Shown here: piece after piece, positions 7,794 through 16,720 of the stretch | How positions within the stretch are numbered: the first letter of the stretch is position 1 | Layout of the letters: each line of letters opens with the position of its first letter | Assembly: GCF_001612635.1 (NCBI RefSeq) | Contig: NZ_BDAV01000010.1 | Span: 62,001 to 126,000, forward strand | Source of the DNA: Nocardia africana NBRC 100379 | GTDB taxonomy: Bacteria > Actinomycetota > Actinomycetes > Mycobacteriales > Mycobacteriaceae | Reading direction: 5' to 3' | Length of the DNA stretch: 64,000 bases | Position numbers and translations under genes: made by a program | The notes under the pieces: generated by a model | What the model saw: only the letters and a program-made list of their open reading frames with translations | Told to the model about the DNA's origin: nothing | The model's database searches: none

Positions 7794-8666
7794 GTGGCTT
7801 CCAGGACATGGCGAACGGTCGCGGCGAGCGCGGCCGCCGCGGTGGCGGTCGGTTCCGGCGCGGGCACCGCGGGCTGGGCGACCTACCGCCTGCTGATGTC
7901 GCAGGCCCGCGCGGCGCGCACCGTGATCGGCCGCGACACCTCCAAGCCACCGGAGGCCGACGGTGTGTACACCCGCGAGTGCGCGGCCCCGGAACCGTGG
8001 CGCGCGGGCGTGCCGTTCGACCTGCATCTGATGATCTTCGGCGATTCGACCGCCGCCGGAGTCGGTTGCGCCGACGCCGAACAGGTGCCCGGCGTTCTGG
8101 TGGCCCGCGGTCTGGCCGATGCCACCGGATGGCGAATTCGCTTGAGTACCAAGGCGATATCGGGCGCGACCTCCAAAGGGCTGGCCGGTCAGGTCGACGC
8201 CATGTTCATCGCCGGCCCGCCGCCGGACGCCGCGGTGATCCTGGTCGGCGGCAACGACGTCACCAAGAAACACTCGATCCGGCGTTCCGCGCAGCGGCTC
8301 CGGCACGCGGTCGGGCGCCTGCACGAGGCGGGCGCCGTCGTGGTCGTCGGCACCTGCCCGGACCTCGGCACCGTGGCCGCGATCCCGCAACCGTTGAGCA
8401 CGGTCGTGCACCGCTGGAGCGCGCAGCTGGCCCGGGCCCAGGTCGGTGCGGTCCGTGCGGCCGGCGGCACCCCCGTCGCGATGGGCGATCTGCTCGGCCA
8501 CGACTTCCGCAGCACCCCGGAGGTTCTCTTCTCCGCCGACGGGTTCCATCCGTCGCCCGCCGGATACGCGTTGGCGGCCCGGCACCTGCTCCCGGCACTG
8601 CTGCGTGAGCTCGATGAACGGGATCAGTCCCGACCGGGTGTTCCGAGCCACACCGCGGCGACGTAG
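7794..8666 (+). CDS. SGNH/GDSL-type esterase, membrane-anchored or secreted (Rv1075c-like)
   Basis: A 290-residue protein whose N-terminal hydrophobic segment (about 8-32) acts as anchor or signal. The SGNH blocks follow: the nucleophile Ser in FGDSTAAGVG (block I), the Gly of block II (KAISGATSKG), Asn in VGGNDV (block III), and Asp/His in DGFHPSPAGY (block V). It should hydrolyse acyl or acetyl esters outside the membrane; the natural substrate is unknown. The GTG start at 7794 follows GGGAGG. The M. tuberculosis homologue Rv1075c also precedes a thiolase gene, as here. Confidence 0.88.
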   Translation: MASRTWRTVAASAAAAVAVGSGAGTAGWATYRLLMSQARAARTVIGRDTSKPPEADGVYTRECAAPEPWRAGVPFDLHLMIFGDSTAAGVGCADAEQVPGVLVARGLADATGWRIRLSTKAISGATSKGLAGQVDAMFIAGPPPDAAVILVGGNDVTKKHSIRRSAQRLRHAVGRLHEAGAVVVVGTCPDLGTVAAIPQPLSTVVHRWSAQLARAQVGAVRAAGGTPVAMGDLLGHDFRSTPEVLFSADGFHPSPAGYALAARHLLPALLRELDERDQSRPGVPSHTAAT

Positions 8667-8744
8667 ATTCGGGGTTGAATTGTCGTACCCCTGTACCGAA
8701 ACGGTCGGCTGACCGATTCGGCGACCCCGATATAAGGAGTCCTC

Positions 8745-9965
8745 ATGCCAGAGGCCGTCATCGTTTCGTTCGCCCGCTCTCCCATCGGCCGCGCAGGCAA
8801 GGGTTCGCTGGTGTCCATGCGGCCCGACGACCTCGCCACCCAGATGGTCCGCGCCGCCCTGGACAAGGTTCCGGCGCTGAACCCCGCCGACATCGACGAT
8901 CTGATGCTCGGCTGCGGACAGCCCGGCGGCGAGGCCGGATTCAACATGGCCAAGGTGGTCGCCACCCAGCTCGGCTACGACTTCCTGCCCGGCGTGACCC
9001 TGAACCGGTACTGCTCGTCGTCGCTGCAGACCACCCGGATGGCGCTGCACGCCATCAAGGCCGGCGAGGGCGACGTGTTCATCTCCGCCGGTGTCGAGAC
9101 CGTGTCGCGGTTCCCGAAGGGCACCTCCGACGGCTGGCCGGAGACCCACAACGAGAAGTTCGCCGAGGCCGAGGCACGCACCGCCAAGCGCGCCGAGGGC
9201 GGCTCCGACGGCTGGGCCGATCCGCGCGAGGCCGGCGATCTGCCCGACATCTACATCGCGATGGGCCAGACGGCCGAGAACGTCGCCCAGTTCACCGGCA
9301 TCTCGCGCGAGGAGCAGGACCACTGGGGCGTGCGGTCGCAGAACCGCGCCGAGGAGGCCATCAAGGCCGGCTTCTTCGAGCGTGAGATCACCCCGGTGAC
9401 GCTGCCCGACGGCACCGTCGTCTCCACCGACGACGGCCCGCGCCCCGGCACCACCTACGAGAAGATCTCGCAGCTCAAGCCGGTCTTCCGTCCCGACGGC
9501 ACCATCACCGCCGGTAACGCCTGCCCGCTCAACGACGGCGCGGCCGCGCTGGTCATCATGAGCGACACCAAGGCCAAGGAGCTGGGCCTGACCCCGCTGG
9601 CGCGCATCGTGTCCACCGGTGTGTCCGGTCTGTCGCCGGAGATCATGGGCCTGGGCCCGATCGAGGCCGTCCGCAAGGCGCTGAAGATCGCCGGCAAGAC
9701 CATCGACGACATCGACCTCTACGAGATCAACGAGGCCTTCGCCGTGCAGGTGCTGGGCTCGGCTCGTGAGCTGAAGATGGACCTGGACAAGCTGAACGTC
9801 TCCGGCGGCGCCATCGCCCTCGGCCACCCCTTCGGCATGACCGGCGCCCGCATCACCGCCACCCTGATCAACAACCTGCAGACCCACGACAAGCAGTTCG
9901 GTCTGGAGACCATGTGCGTCGGCGGTGGCCAGGGCATGGCCATGGTCATCGAGCGCCTGAGCTAG
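8745..9965 (+). CDS. fadA3: Acetyl-CoA acetyltransferase / thiolase (FadA3-like)
   Basis: A 406-residue thiolase. The acyl-accepting Cys is C90 in LNRYCSSSLQT; INEAFAVQ, the His motif ALGHPFGMTGAR and the second Cys in CVGGGQGMAM are all present and well spaced. It interconverts 3-ketoacyl-CoA and acetyl-CoA in fatty-acid degradation or acetoacetyl-CoA formation. AAGGAG is centred about nine bases before the ATG. The position after the SGNH esterase matches Rv1074c (fadA3). The chain-length preference cannot be read from the sequence. Confidence 0.93.
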   Translation: MPEAVIVSFARSPIGRAGKGSLVSMRPDDLATQMVRAALDKVPALNPADIDDLMLGCGQPGGEAGFNMAKVVATQLGYDFLPGVTLNRYCSSSLQTTRMALHAIKAGEGDVFISAGVETVSRFPKGTSDGWPETHNEKFAEAEARTAKRAEGGSDGWADPREAGDLPDIYIAMGQTAENVAQFTGISREEQDHWGVRSQNRAEEAIKAGFFEREITPVTLPDGTVVSTDDGPRPGTTYEKISQLKPVFRPDGTITAGNACPLNDGAAALVIMSDTKAKELGLTPLARIVSTGVSGLSPEIMGLGPIEAVRKALKIAGKTIDDIDLYEINEAFAVQVLGSARELKMDLDKLNVSGGAIALGHPFGMTGARITATLINNLQTHDKQFGLETMCVGGGQGMAMVIERLS

Positions 9966-9976
9966 GAGTACCGCAG

Positions 9977-10014
9977 TCGGCCGGTTCCGCACCGAGAGGT
10001 GGGAAACCGGCCGA
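9977..10014 (+). terminator. Terminator after the thiolase gene
   Basis: A 10-bp perfect outer stem (9977-9986 with 10005-10014) with a smaller inner CACC/GGTG pairing, 11 bases after the stop codon and followed by TTGTCGTTT. Confidence 0.75.
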
Positions 10015-10128
10015 TTGTCGTTTCGGGTCGGCGGATCGAGTGAGGCGTTACCCAGCAGGTAATCGACTCGGCTACCTCGACGCGGGAATATCAATGGCGT
10101 CAACACAACTCGGTTCGAGGAGTTCGAG

Positions 10129-10464
10129 ATGCCTGCCTACGCCATTGCGCACCTGCACGATGTGGACGTCAATGCCGAGATCGTGGAGTATCTGCGCCGG
10201 ATCGATGGCACGCTGGCGCCGTTCGGCGGAAAGTTCATCGTCCACGGCGGGCGGCAGATGGTGGCGGAAGGGCCCGCCGACGGGGTCATGATCGTGATCG
10301 AATTCCCGGATTACGATGCGGTCCAAGCCTGGTACGCGTCGCCGGAGTATCAGCGGATCCTGCCGTTGCGGCTGGACAACGCCTCGGGCGTCGCGATTCT
10401 GGCCGAACACTGCGGCGACGACCACGTCGCCACCGACGTGCTCCCTGCCGAACTGCTCGCGTGA
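10129..10464 (+). CDS. DUF1330 family protein
   Basis: A 111-residue protein with the DUF1330 dimeric alpha/beta-barrel pattern: PAYAIAHLHDVD at the start, then a GGKFIVHGG strand-turn-strand, VIEFPDYDAVQAWYASPEY, and a C-terminal ILAEH strand. Members are small cytoplasmic proteins of unknown reaction, often called monooxygenase-like. A G-A-rich ribosome site (GAGGAGTTCGAG) precedes the ATG. The gene stands alone between two terminators, so it is probably monocistronic. Confidence 0.85.
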   Translation: MPAYAIAHLHDVDVNAEIVEYLRRIDGTLAPFGGKFIVHGGRQMVAEGPADGVMIVIEFPDYDAVQAWYASPEYQRILPLRLDNASGVAILAEHCGDDHVATDVLPAELLA

Positions 10465-10554
10465 GCACCGCGGCGGCGGAGCGACTCGCTGTCCGACTGA
10501 CGGTGCACCCGAACCCCTGCGCGGCCGCCCGAGCCCCGACCGGCAGAACGAGAA

Positions 10555-10583
10555 CGGGTGGCTGCCGAGACGGCAGCCACCCG
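10555..10583. terminator. Bidirectional terminator
   Basis: A perfect 13-bp stem (10555-10567 with 10571-10583) with a 3-base loop, flanked by GTGTTTC. It lies between the convergent DUF1330 and Bax-inhibitor-like genes and can stop both. Confidence 0.85.
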
Positions 10584-10601
10584 TGTTTCGGATCGCGGAG
10601 A

Positions 10602-11453
10602 TCAATCGTTCTGCAGATAACTCAGCAGTCGCAGGATCTCCAGGTACAGCCAGACCAGGGTGACGGTCAGGCCCAGGGCGACGCCCCACGCGGCCTTCTC
10701 CGGCGCACCGGCGCGGATCAGCTGGTCGGCGGCGTCGAAGTCGAGCAGGAAGCTGAAGGCCGCGATCGCGATGCAGACCAGGCTGAAGATGATCGCCACG
10801 GTGCCGCCGTCGCGCAGGCCGAAGCCGCCGGGGGTGAAGAAGGCGGCGATCAGGTTGCCCAGCATGAGCACGATCACGCCGATCATGGCGCCGACGAGCA
10901 TGCGGGTGAAGCGCGGGGTGACTCGGATGGCACCGGTCTTGTAGACCACGAGCATGCCGAAGAACACACCGAAGGTGCCCAGGACCGCCTGCGCGATCAG
11001 GCCACCACCGCCGACGCCACCGAATTCCACATTGGTGAACATGAACGACAGCGCGCCCAGGAAGAAGCCCTCGGCGGCCGCGTAACTCAGCACGATGGCC
11101 TTGTTGTCCTGCTTGCGGCCGAACGTGGCGACCATGACCAGCACGAAGCCGACCAGACCACCGACGATCACGAACAGCGGGGCCAGCGCGTGGTTGGCCG
11201 CGGTCGCACCGTAGGCGATGATCGCGGCGAGGGTGACCACGCCGAGGGTGATGCCGGTCTTGGTGACGACATCGTCGATCGTCATCGGCCGGGTGGCCGG
11301 CGCCTGCTGATACGGCTGCTGGACACCGTAGGGGCTCTGCTGTCCGTACTGCGCGAACTGCCCGGCGCCCGCTGCCGCCGAACCGAATCCCGCGTATCCA
11401 CCGCCCTGTTGTTGCGGCAAATTTTTGAAGATCGGGTTACTTGTGGTGCGCAA
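10602..11453 (-). CDS. Bax inhibitor-1 / YccA family integral membrane protein
   Basis: A 283-residue protein with a Gln/Gly/Tyr-rich cytoplasmic N-terminus (1-60, several YGQQ and YQQ repeats) and about seven hydrophobic helices after residue 60. The helices include the AYGATAANHALAPLFV, AEGFFLGALSF and SFLLDFDAADQLI segments; the last holds the conserved acidic pair of the BI-1 family, which is implicated in proton or calcium leak. The C-terminal ALGLTVTLVWLYLEILRLL motif is typical of actinobacterial YccA-like proteins. The cellular role in these bacteria is unknown. Confidence 0.9.
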   Translation of the reverse strand: MRTTSNPIFKNLPQQQGGGYAGFGSAAAGAGQFAQYGQQSPYGVQQPYQQAPATRPMTIDDVVTKTGITLGVVTLAAIIAYGATAANHALAPLFVIVGGLVGFVLVMVATFGRKQDNKAIVLSYAAAEGFFLGALSFMFTNVEFGGVGGGGLIAQAVLGTFGVFFGMLVVYKTGAIRVTPRFTRMLVGAMIGVIVLMLGNLIAAFFTPGGFGLRDGGTVAIIFSLVCIAIAAFSFLLDFDAADQLIRAGAPEKAAWGVALGLTVTLVWLYLEILRLLSYLQND

Positions 11454-11581
11454 GGTCCCGTGCCTTTCCGAAGTAGCGGTCCACGTCCGTCGTGTCCGTC
11501 TGAGTATCCAACGATCTGCTCCGGGAGCAAGTTCCCGAACCGGACATCAAATCGGACATATCAGACTGCACTGCCCGTAAT

Positions 11582-12733
11582 CTACCCCCGCTGGGCGGTG
11601 TGCAGGCCACACACGGACCGAGTCACGGTGAATTTGCGATTACGACCGACCACGTCGGTCTTGCCGACCAAGCGGTCCATGACGCCGCGATAGTTGAGAT
11701 GGCTGTTGTATACGGTCCACAGCTCCCCGCCCGGGCGCAGTACCCGCCCGGTTTCGGCGAACATCTTGATCGCCGACCCGGTGTGCACCGCGGCTCCGAC
11801 GTGGAAAGGGGGGTTGCACAGCACCAGATCGGTGCTGTGGTCGCCCACCGCCGCCATCGCGTCGTCGCGCACCACGGTCACCCGGTCGCCGACCCCGTTC
11901 GCGGCGGCGGTGGCCCGGGCCGAGGCGACCGCGGCGGCGGACTGGTCGGTCCCGACCACGGTGATGTGCGGTCGCGCCTTGGCCAGGGCGGTGGCGAGTA
12001 TGCCCGTGCCGCAACCGAGGTCGATCGCCTCGCGCGCGTCGGGCTTCATCCGATCGAGGTGTTCGAGCAGGAAGCGGGTGCCGATATCCAGGCGCGGCCC
12101 GGAGAAGGCCGCTCCGTGCGCCACCACCTGCAGAGCGAGTTCGTCCAGTTGCTCCCGCAGCGGAAACTGCGGCGCTCCCGGCGTTTTCGGCCCGGTGGCC
12201 GTGATCGTCCGCGACTTCTGCCGGCCCCGGCTGGCCCGCACAGTCGAAAAGTATTCCGCCAGAACATCGTTCATCGCCGGCGTCAGATACTTGTCACGGC
12301 CGCCGGCGATCACGGTGACCTGCGGGTCGGCGTAGCGCGCGACCGCCTCGGCGATCTCGGCGAGACCGGACAGCACGCGGGGTAATCGCAGCAGCACGAC
12401 CCAGGCCCCGTCGAGCAGTTCCGGGCCGAGATCGTGCGAGGTGTAGCGGTCGGCCAGATCGATGGCACGGGCATTGTTGGCCAGTGCCTGTTCACCGGTC
12501 AGCAGATCCTGGTGAACGCGGATGTCACGCAGGTCGTGAGCGGCGGCCGCGCCGAGAGTCAGTGCGCCGTAACAATCGTCGATCACCGCGACCCGCCCCG
12601 GCCCGGCCGCCGCGAGCACATCGGCGGCCGTGTCCAGAATCAGCCGGTCCGCCGCATCGACGGCGTAGAGGTTCACCGCTTCCACATCCGGATAGCGCCG
12701 CAATCGGCTCAGTATGTCGTCGACCTCCAGCAT
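11582..12733 (-). CDS. RsmC/RlmG-like class I SAM methyltransferase
   Basis: A 383-residue protein with two domains. The N-terminal half (1-185) is a degenerate methyltransferase-like domain (RVAVIDDCYGALTLGAA), and the C-terminal half is catalytic, with the SAM motif DLGCGTGILATALA near residue 235 and the amine-methylating motif LVLCNPPFH near 297. This duplicated layout is typical of RsmC and RlmG, which make N2-methylguanosine in rRNA. Exact target RNA and position cannot be told. The 3' end lies about 130 bases from the start of the BI-1-like gene on the same strand. Confidence 0.85.
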   Translation of the reverse strand: MLEVDDILSRLRRYPDVEAVNLYAVDAADRLILDTAADVLAAAGPGRVAVIDDCYGALTLGAAAAHDLRDIRVHQDLLTGEQALANNARAIDLADRYTSHDLGPELLDGAWVVLLRLPRVLSGLAEIAEAVARYADPQVTVIAGGRDKYLTPAMNDVLAEYFSTVRASRGRQKSRTITATGPKTPGAPQFPLREQLDELALQVVAHGAAFSGPRLDIGTRFLLEHLDRMKPDAREAIDLGCGTGILATALAKARPHITVVGTDQSAAAVASARATAAANGVGDRVTVVRDDAMAAVGDHSTDLVLCNPPFHVGAAVHTGSAIKMFAETGRVLRPGGELWTVYNSHLNYRGVMDRLVGKTDVVGRNRKFTVTRSVCGLHTAQRG

Positions 12734-12805
12734 TCCTACAGTGTGCTAGACCGTTGCCGTGTCGTCACCACGACCCCTGGCGCCCGACGGCATACCATCA
12801 GCCCC

Positions 12806-13396
12806 ATGCGTAACAGGCTGGCATGGACGATGGTCGCCGGGCTCGTACTGCTGGCAGGTTGCTCGGACGGCGACTCGAATCCGGCCGGTCGAACGCCGAT
12901 GCCGCCCGCGACCGGGGCCGTCACGACGACCACGGAACCGAACCAGGCGCCGCCCTCGGACACCTCACCGCAGCAGGCCACCCCGGCCACCGACACCCGG
13001 CTCACCGTGACCGATGTGCGCATCGGCCACCACGACGGTTACGACCGGGTGGTGTACCAGTTCGGCGGCACCGGCGGTGCGCCCGGCTGGACCGTCCGGT
13101 ACACCGATCGCGCGGTGCAGAACGGCAGCGGCCGGGAGTTGCAGATCGCCGGTACCTCCATCCTCGAGGTGCAGATCCTGGGCACGGCCTATCCCTGGGA
13201 CAGCGGGGTGACGCCCTACAGCGGTCCGGACCCGGCCACCGATCCGAGCGCGCCGGGTATCGCCGGGGTCTACGGCGCCCAGAATTACGAGGGCACCACG
13301 CAATCGTTCATCGGCGTGAACGCGGACCGGCCGCCGTTCTCGGTGACCACGCTGGACCGGCCGGTGCGACTGGTGGTCGACATCGCGACCGGGTGA
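12806..13396 (+). CDS. Lipoprotein with AMIN-like domain
   Basis: A 196-residue precursor. The signal peptide ends in a lipobox (LVLLAGC, Cys at about residue 18). A Thr/Pro/Ser-rich linker follows (to about 68) and then a beta-rich domain beginning LTVTDVRIGHHDGYDRVVYQF, the signature of the AMIN-like domain of actinobacterial lipoproteins. The C-terminal motif RLVVDIAT is also typical. It is probably attached to the outer face of the membrane; AMIN domains bind wall components in other proteins, but no function is proven for this subfamily. It is divergent from the methyltransferase gene. Confidence 0.85.
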   Translation: MRNRLAWTMVAGLVLLAGCSDGDSNPAGRTPMPPATGAVTTTTEPNQAPPSDTSPQQATPATDTRLTVTDVRIGHHDGYDRVVYQFGGTGGAPGWTVRYTDRAVQNGSGRELQIAGTSILEVQILGTAYPWDSGVTPYSGPDPATDPSAPGIAGVYGAQNYEGTTQSFIGVNADRPPFSVTTLDRPVRLVVDIATG

Positions 13397-13426
13397 TGGC
13401 CGCCACCCATACCGCCCGGGGGTAAC

Positions 13427-14026
13427 GTGCGTAGACTGGGGTCCGTGCTCGCAGTGGGTCGCCTCCGTCGTGTGCCCGGATTCGTCCGGGTGCTCGGTGT
13501 GCTGACCCTGCTGATCGGCGTCGCCGTCATGCACACGGTGGTCTTCTCCGCCGGTCACGCGATGGGTGCCGCGGCCGAGGGGGCCGTATCGTCGCCTGCC
13601 GCCGTGACACCCGGGGCGGACGGGCCCGTATCACCATCGAGCGACGCGAGCCGAGCGGCGAATGCGCTTGCCGCCGGAGTCATCTCGCAGGACCGTCATG
13701 GCCGCCACGCGATGGCTGACGCCGTGGCGGCCCCGAACGAGCGAACCCCGGTCGCGGATCGATCGTCGGCCGCGCCCATACCGAGCCCCCGTGCGCTGGC
13801 CGAGGGTTCCGACTGTGACGGCTGCACCACCCACGCCGGTATGCACGCCTGCGTCTTCGTTCTGGTGTCCCTCGCACTGGCCCTCGGTCTGGCGGTGATC
13901 GCCTGGCTCGGCGCCGATCGGATTCTCGGCGCCGGGCACCTCGCGCGCTTCGGGCTGCGCCGGCGCACACGACCGCCTCCGTGGACCGTGCTCTCCCTGG
14001 CCGAATTGGCGATTCTGCGGATCTGA
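13427..14026 (+). CDS. DUF6153-like membrane protein upstream of DUF305
   Basis: About 199 residues with two hydrophobic segments (about 19-40 with LGVLTLLIGVAVMHTVVF, and about 141-165 with FVLVSLALALGLAVIAWLG). A long polar loop between them contains the Cys/His cluster CDGCTTHAGMHAC, which could bind a metal. Small proteins of this arrangement often precede DUF305 genes in actinobacteria, as here (85-bp gap). The start codon is uncertain (GTG 13427 or GTG 13445). I infer a joint envelope role with the next gene, possibly metal-related; this is not shown. Confidence 0.75.
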   Translation: MRRLGSVLAVGRLRRVPGFVRVLGVLTLLIGVAVMHTVVFSAGHAMGAAAEGAVSSPAAVTPGADGPVSPSSDASRAANALAAGVISQDRHGRHAMADAVAAPNERTPVADRSSAAPIPSPRALAEGSDCDGCTTHAGMHACVFVLVSLALALGLAVIAWLGADRILGAGHLARFGLRRRTRPPPWTVLSLAELAILRI

Positions 14027-14110
14027 CCGGCCCGCCGGATCGGCGTGCGCCCGCGCGCGGATACCGGCCCGCCAGGTCCTCGCATCTCTCGATTCCCCAG
14101 GAGCACCATC

Positions 14111-14752
14111 ATGTTCACTTCTCGTATCCGCATGCTGTCGACCGCCGCCCTCGCCGCGGCCGCCCTGATCGTCGCCGGTTGCGGCAGCGACGACTCCGGC
14201 AGCTCGAACACCCCGGCCTCGGCCACGTCGTCGCATTCGTCGATGGCCGATATGCCCGGGATGAATCACACCGGCGCACCGTCCACCGCGACCCGCACCG
14301 ACTACAACGACGCCGACGTCAGCTTCCTGACGATGATGTATCCACACCACGCGCAGGCGGTGGAGATGGCCAAGCTGGTGCCCGGCCGGTCGCAGAATCA
14401 GGAACTGATCACCCTGGCGGCGAATGTGGAGAAAGCACAGGCCCCGGAGATGGAGCAGTTCGCCGCGCTGCTGCACAGTTTCGGCAAGCCCGCTCCGCAG
14501 GCGACCATGAACCATCCGATGAACGGCGTCATGACGCCCGAGCAGATGACACAGTTGCGCGACGCCTCCGGCGGCGATTTCGACCGGATGTGGCTGCAGA
14601 TGATGATCGCGCATCACCAGGGTGCGGTGGATATGGCGAATACCGAGATCGCCGACGGCACGAACGCCGACGCGAAAGCGCTGGCGCACAACATCCTCAC
14701 CACGCAGCAGGCCGAGATTCAGCAGATGCGCGGGATGCTCGGGCAGAACTGA
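14111..14752 (+). CDS. DUF305 lipoprotein
   Basis: A 213-residue precursor with lipobox Cys at about residue 22 (LIVAGCGS), a Ser/Met/His-rich linker (SSMADMPGMNHTG), then the two-repeat DUF305 four-helix fold. Each repeat has the conserved signature: FLTMMYPHHAQAVEMA and MWLQMMIAHHQGAVDMA. DUF305 proteins have a ferritin-like topology and are often linked to copper or other metals; the Met/His-rich linker agrees with metal binding. The function of this family is not established. ATG 14111 follows a weak AGGAG-like site (CCAGGAGCACC). Confidence 0.9.
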   Translation: MFTSRIRMLSTAALAAAALIVAGCGSDDSGSSNTPASATSSHSSMADMPGMNHTGAPSTATRTDYNDADVSFLTMMYPHHAQAVEMAKLVPGRSQNQELITLAANVEKAQAPEMEQFAALLHSFGKPAPQATMNHPMNGVMTPEQMTQLRDASGGDFDRMWLQMMIAHHQGAVDMANTEIADGTNADAKALAHNILTTQQAEIQQMRGMLGQN

Positions 14753-14842
14753 TCGCCCGCGGTCGCGTCGTTCGGCTCATCGGCCGATCGGCTCCCGCGG
14801 GGTCGACGGTGGCTCGTGAAGGAGCCCGGAAACCACACGCAT

Positions 14843-14870
14843 GCGGGTGTGCCGGCTGTCCGGCACGCCC
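14843..14870. terminator. Bidirectional terminator
   Basis: A 12-bp stem with one G-U pair (14843-14854 with 14859-14870) and a 4-base loop lies between the convergent DUF305 gene and the small membrane gene ending at 14886. Confidence 0.65.
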
Positions 14871-14885
14871 GCGCGGGTGGGTCGA

Positions 14886-15179
14886 TCAGCTCCCGATGAC
14901 GGCGTTCATGATGGTGCCCGCACTGGTCGCGACACCACCGCCGATCATCGCGCCCGCCACCATCTTCGGCGACTCCAGACCACCGCCGTTCCACTTCTCC
15001 CAGGCGAAGCGGCCGCCGCCGTAGGTGATGGCGGTGACGCCGGACAGCAGCACGAACCAGGTGAAGTAGCGGACCAGCTTCAGCAGTTTGTCCGCGGCCG
15101 GCGGAGTTTCCGGCGTGGGGTTGCCGACCTGAGCCAGCACGGTGGTGTACATATCGTGTACGGCGAGAACCATGCTCAC
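14886..15179 (-). CDS. Small two-helix membrane protein, pilin-subunit-like in outline
   Basis: A 97-residue protein from a GTG at 15179, which has GAGAGGAC about eight bases upstream. It has a short polar N-terminus and then two hydrophobic segments: LVRYFTWFVLLSGVTAITYGGG (about 39-60) and MVAGAMIGGGVATSAGTIMNAV (about 73-94), joined by a short loop with WEKWNGGG. Size and helix pair recall TrbC/VirB2-type small membrane proteins of mobile elements, but no transfer gene lies near. I do not recognise the family with certainty. An in-frame ATG at 15173 is possible. Confidence 0.65.
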   Translation of the reverse strand: MSMVLAVHDMYTTVLAQVGNPTPETPPAADKLLKLVRYFTWFVLLSGVTAITYGGGRFAWEKWNGGGLESPKMVAGAMIGGGVATSAGTIMNAVIGS

Positions 15180-15373
15180 GTTCGTTGTCCTCTCGGATGC
15201 TGAGGTGATGCCGGTACTGAGGTGATGCCGGTTGGAGCGCAGAGCATGCAGTGACAACTCGTCAAACAGATCCAATTGAACCGCACCGGCCGCCTCGCCG
15301 CAGCCGGACACACCGCATTGGCGAAAGCGGCCGCTACCTGCGGTTCCAGGTCAACTGACCGGTCTGGCGACGA

Positions 15374-16720
15374 TCATGCTCCCGACCGGCCGCTCCCCGC
15401 GATCGAGGCGCGGCGGGAGCCGGCCGCGCCGACCTCCAGACCGCCGGCCGCGTCGTTCCGCGCCGCACCCCGGATCGGACGCCCGGTCAGCAGCCGCACG
15501 CTCAGCGCGGCAAGACGCCGGTGCCCCGCCAGCGCGCGCCGGGTTCCCGCCACCGACCAGACCGTGCGCGTCCCGGGAGTCGTCGGCCGTCCGGCGAACC
15601 GGTCGGCGAGCCAGTCGACCATCACCGGGATGGCCAGGAACTCCAGCGGCAGATGGGCGCTGAGCCGATCGCGCAGATAGCCGATATCCGCCCCGGACGC
15701 TTCGTAACGCCGCACGAGGGCGTCGACGTCGTCGACGGCGATCACCTCGTCGTGGACACCCTGCACGACCAGCATGGGCATGCGCGGCGCCCGGCGGCCG
15801 GGGAGGATGTCGGCGAGCACCGTGCGCAGGGCCGCGGTATCCAGCAGGCCGGGTAGCCCGCCCGCGGCGTAGCGCCCGACGTCGCGGCGGGCGAGCCGGG
15901 CCAGCAACGGAAAGGTCGCCGACACTTCGGCTTCGGCCAGCATCGCCAGATAGCGAGGCTGCAGCGCCGCCCGCAGTGCGGTATCCAGATCCGGATAGCC
16001 GCGGCGCAGCCCCGCGGTGAAGACCATGGCGAATCCGGCGAAGACCGTGCCGTTCAAGCGCTCGAACGCCGCCCCGGGATCACCTACCGGCGAGCCCGCC
16101 ACAGCGCCCACGATATTCAGTTCGGGCGCATGGGTTTCCGCGAGCTCGGCCGCCCAGGCGGTGGCCAGGCCGCCGCCGGAGTATCCCCACAGGGCGATCG
16201 GCGTGCGCGAATGCAAGCCCAGCGGAACGAAATTCAGCGCCGCTCGGATGCCGTCGAGCGCGCGGTGTCCCGGTTCGCGCGCCACCCCGAATCGGCCTTC
16301 GCTGCCGCCGTGGTCGGGCACCGATACCACCCAGCCCCGATCCAGCGCCGCCGCGATCAAGGGCAGTTCGAGTTGCGGAACGGCACCGATCGCCCGGGCG
16401 CCACGCCGCAGCGCGTAGGACGGAAAGCACTGCGGTGCAACGGCATCGATCGCGCAATGGAAGGAGACCAGCGGTGCTCCGGGCGCACGGTCGCGGGGCA
16501 GCAGCACCGTGGTCACCGCCGCCTCGGCCGTCCCGTTCAGATCGCTGGTGCGATAGAGCAGCTGCCAAGCCGGAATCCGCAGCGGGACGACACCGAACGC
16601 GGCCAGCTCGACCACCCGGCTGCGCAGGATGGCGCCCGCCGGCTGTGCGTCGAAACCCTCCGGCGCTCGATGGAACGGGTCGGCGTCCGGTCGCGGTGGC
16701 ACGGACCGCCGGCGGCTCAC
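15374..16720 (-). CDS. Secretory-lipase-family alpha/beta hydrolase
   Basis: A 448-residue protein of the LIP/secretory-lipase family. The nucleophile elbow GYSGGG is near residue 170, the upstream WVVSVPDHGGSEGRFG block and the FVPLGLHSRTPIALW strand fit the family, and catalytic Asp/His are expected in VQGVHDEVIAVDD and LSAHLPLEF. I see no convincing signal peptide, unlike many relatives. The GTG start (16720) overlaps the stop of the upstream lipase gene by four bases (GTGA), so the two are translationally coupled. The last 50 residues are Ala/Gly/Arg-rich and probably disordered. Substrate unknown, probably acylglycerols or esters. Confidence 0.85.
   Translation of the reverse strand: MSRRRSVPPRPDADPFHRAPEGFDAQPAGAILRSRVVELAAFGVVPLRIPAWQLLYRTSDLNGTAEAAVTTVLLPRDRAPGAPLVSFHCAIDAVAPQCFPSYALRRGARAIGAVPQLELPLIAAALDRGWVVSVPDHGGSEGRFGVAREPGHRALDGIRAALNFVPLGLHSRTPIALWGYSGGGLATAWAAELAETHAPELNIVGAVAGSPVGDPGAAFERLNGTVFAGFAMVFTAGLRRGYPDLDTALRAALQPRYLAMLAEAEVSATFPLLARLARRDVGRYAAGGLPGLLDTAALRTVLADILPGRRAPRMPMLVVQGVHDEVIAVDDVDALVRRYEASGADIGYLRDRLSAHLPLEFLAIPVMVDWLADRFAGRPTTPGTRTVWSVAGTRRALAGHRRLAALSVRLLTGRPIRGAARNDAAGGLEVGAAGSRRASIAGSGRSGA

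Noticed and set aside
7584..10106. An 840-codon minus-strand open frame opposite the esterase and thiolase genes
   Set aside because: It is antisense to two well-supported genes, has low-complexity composition and no recognisable domain. High-GC DNA gives such frames by chance.
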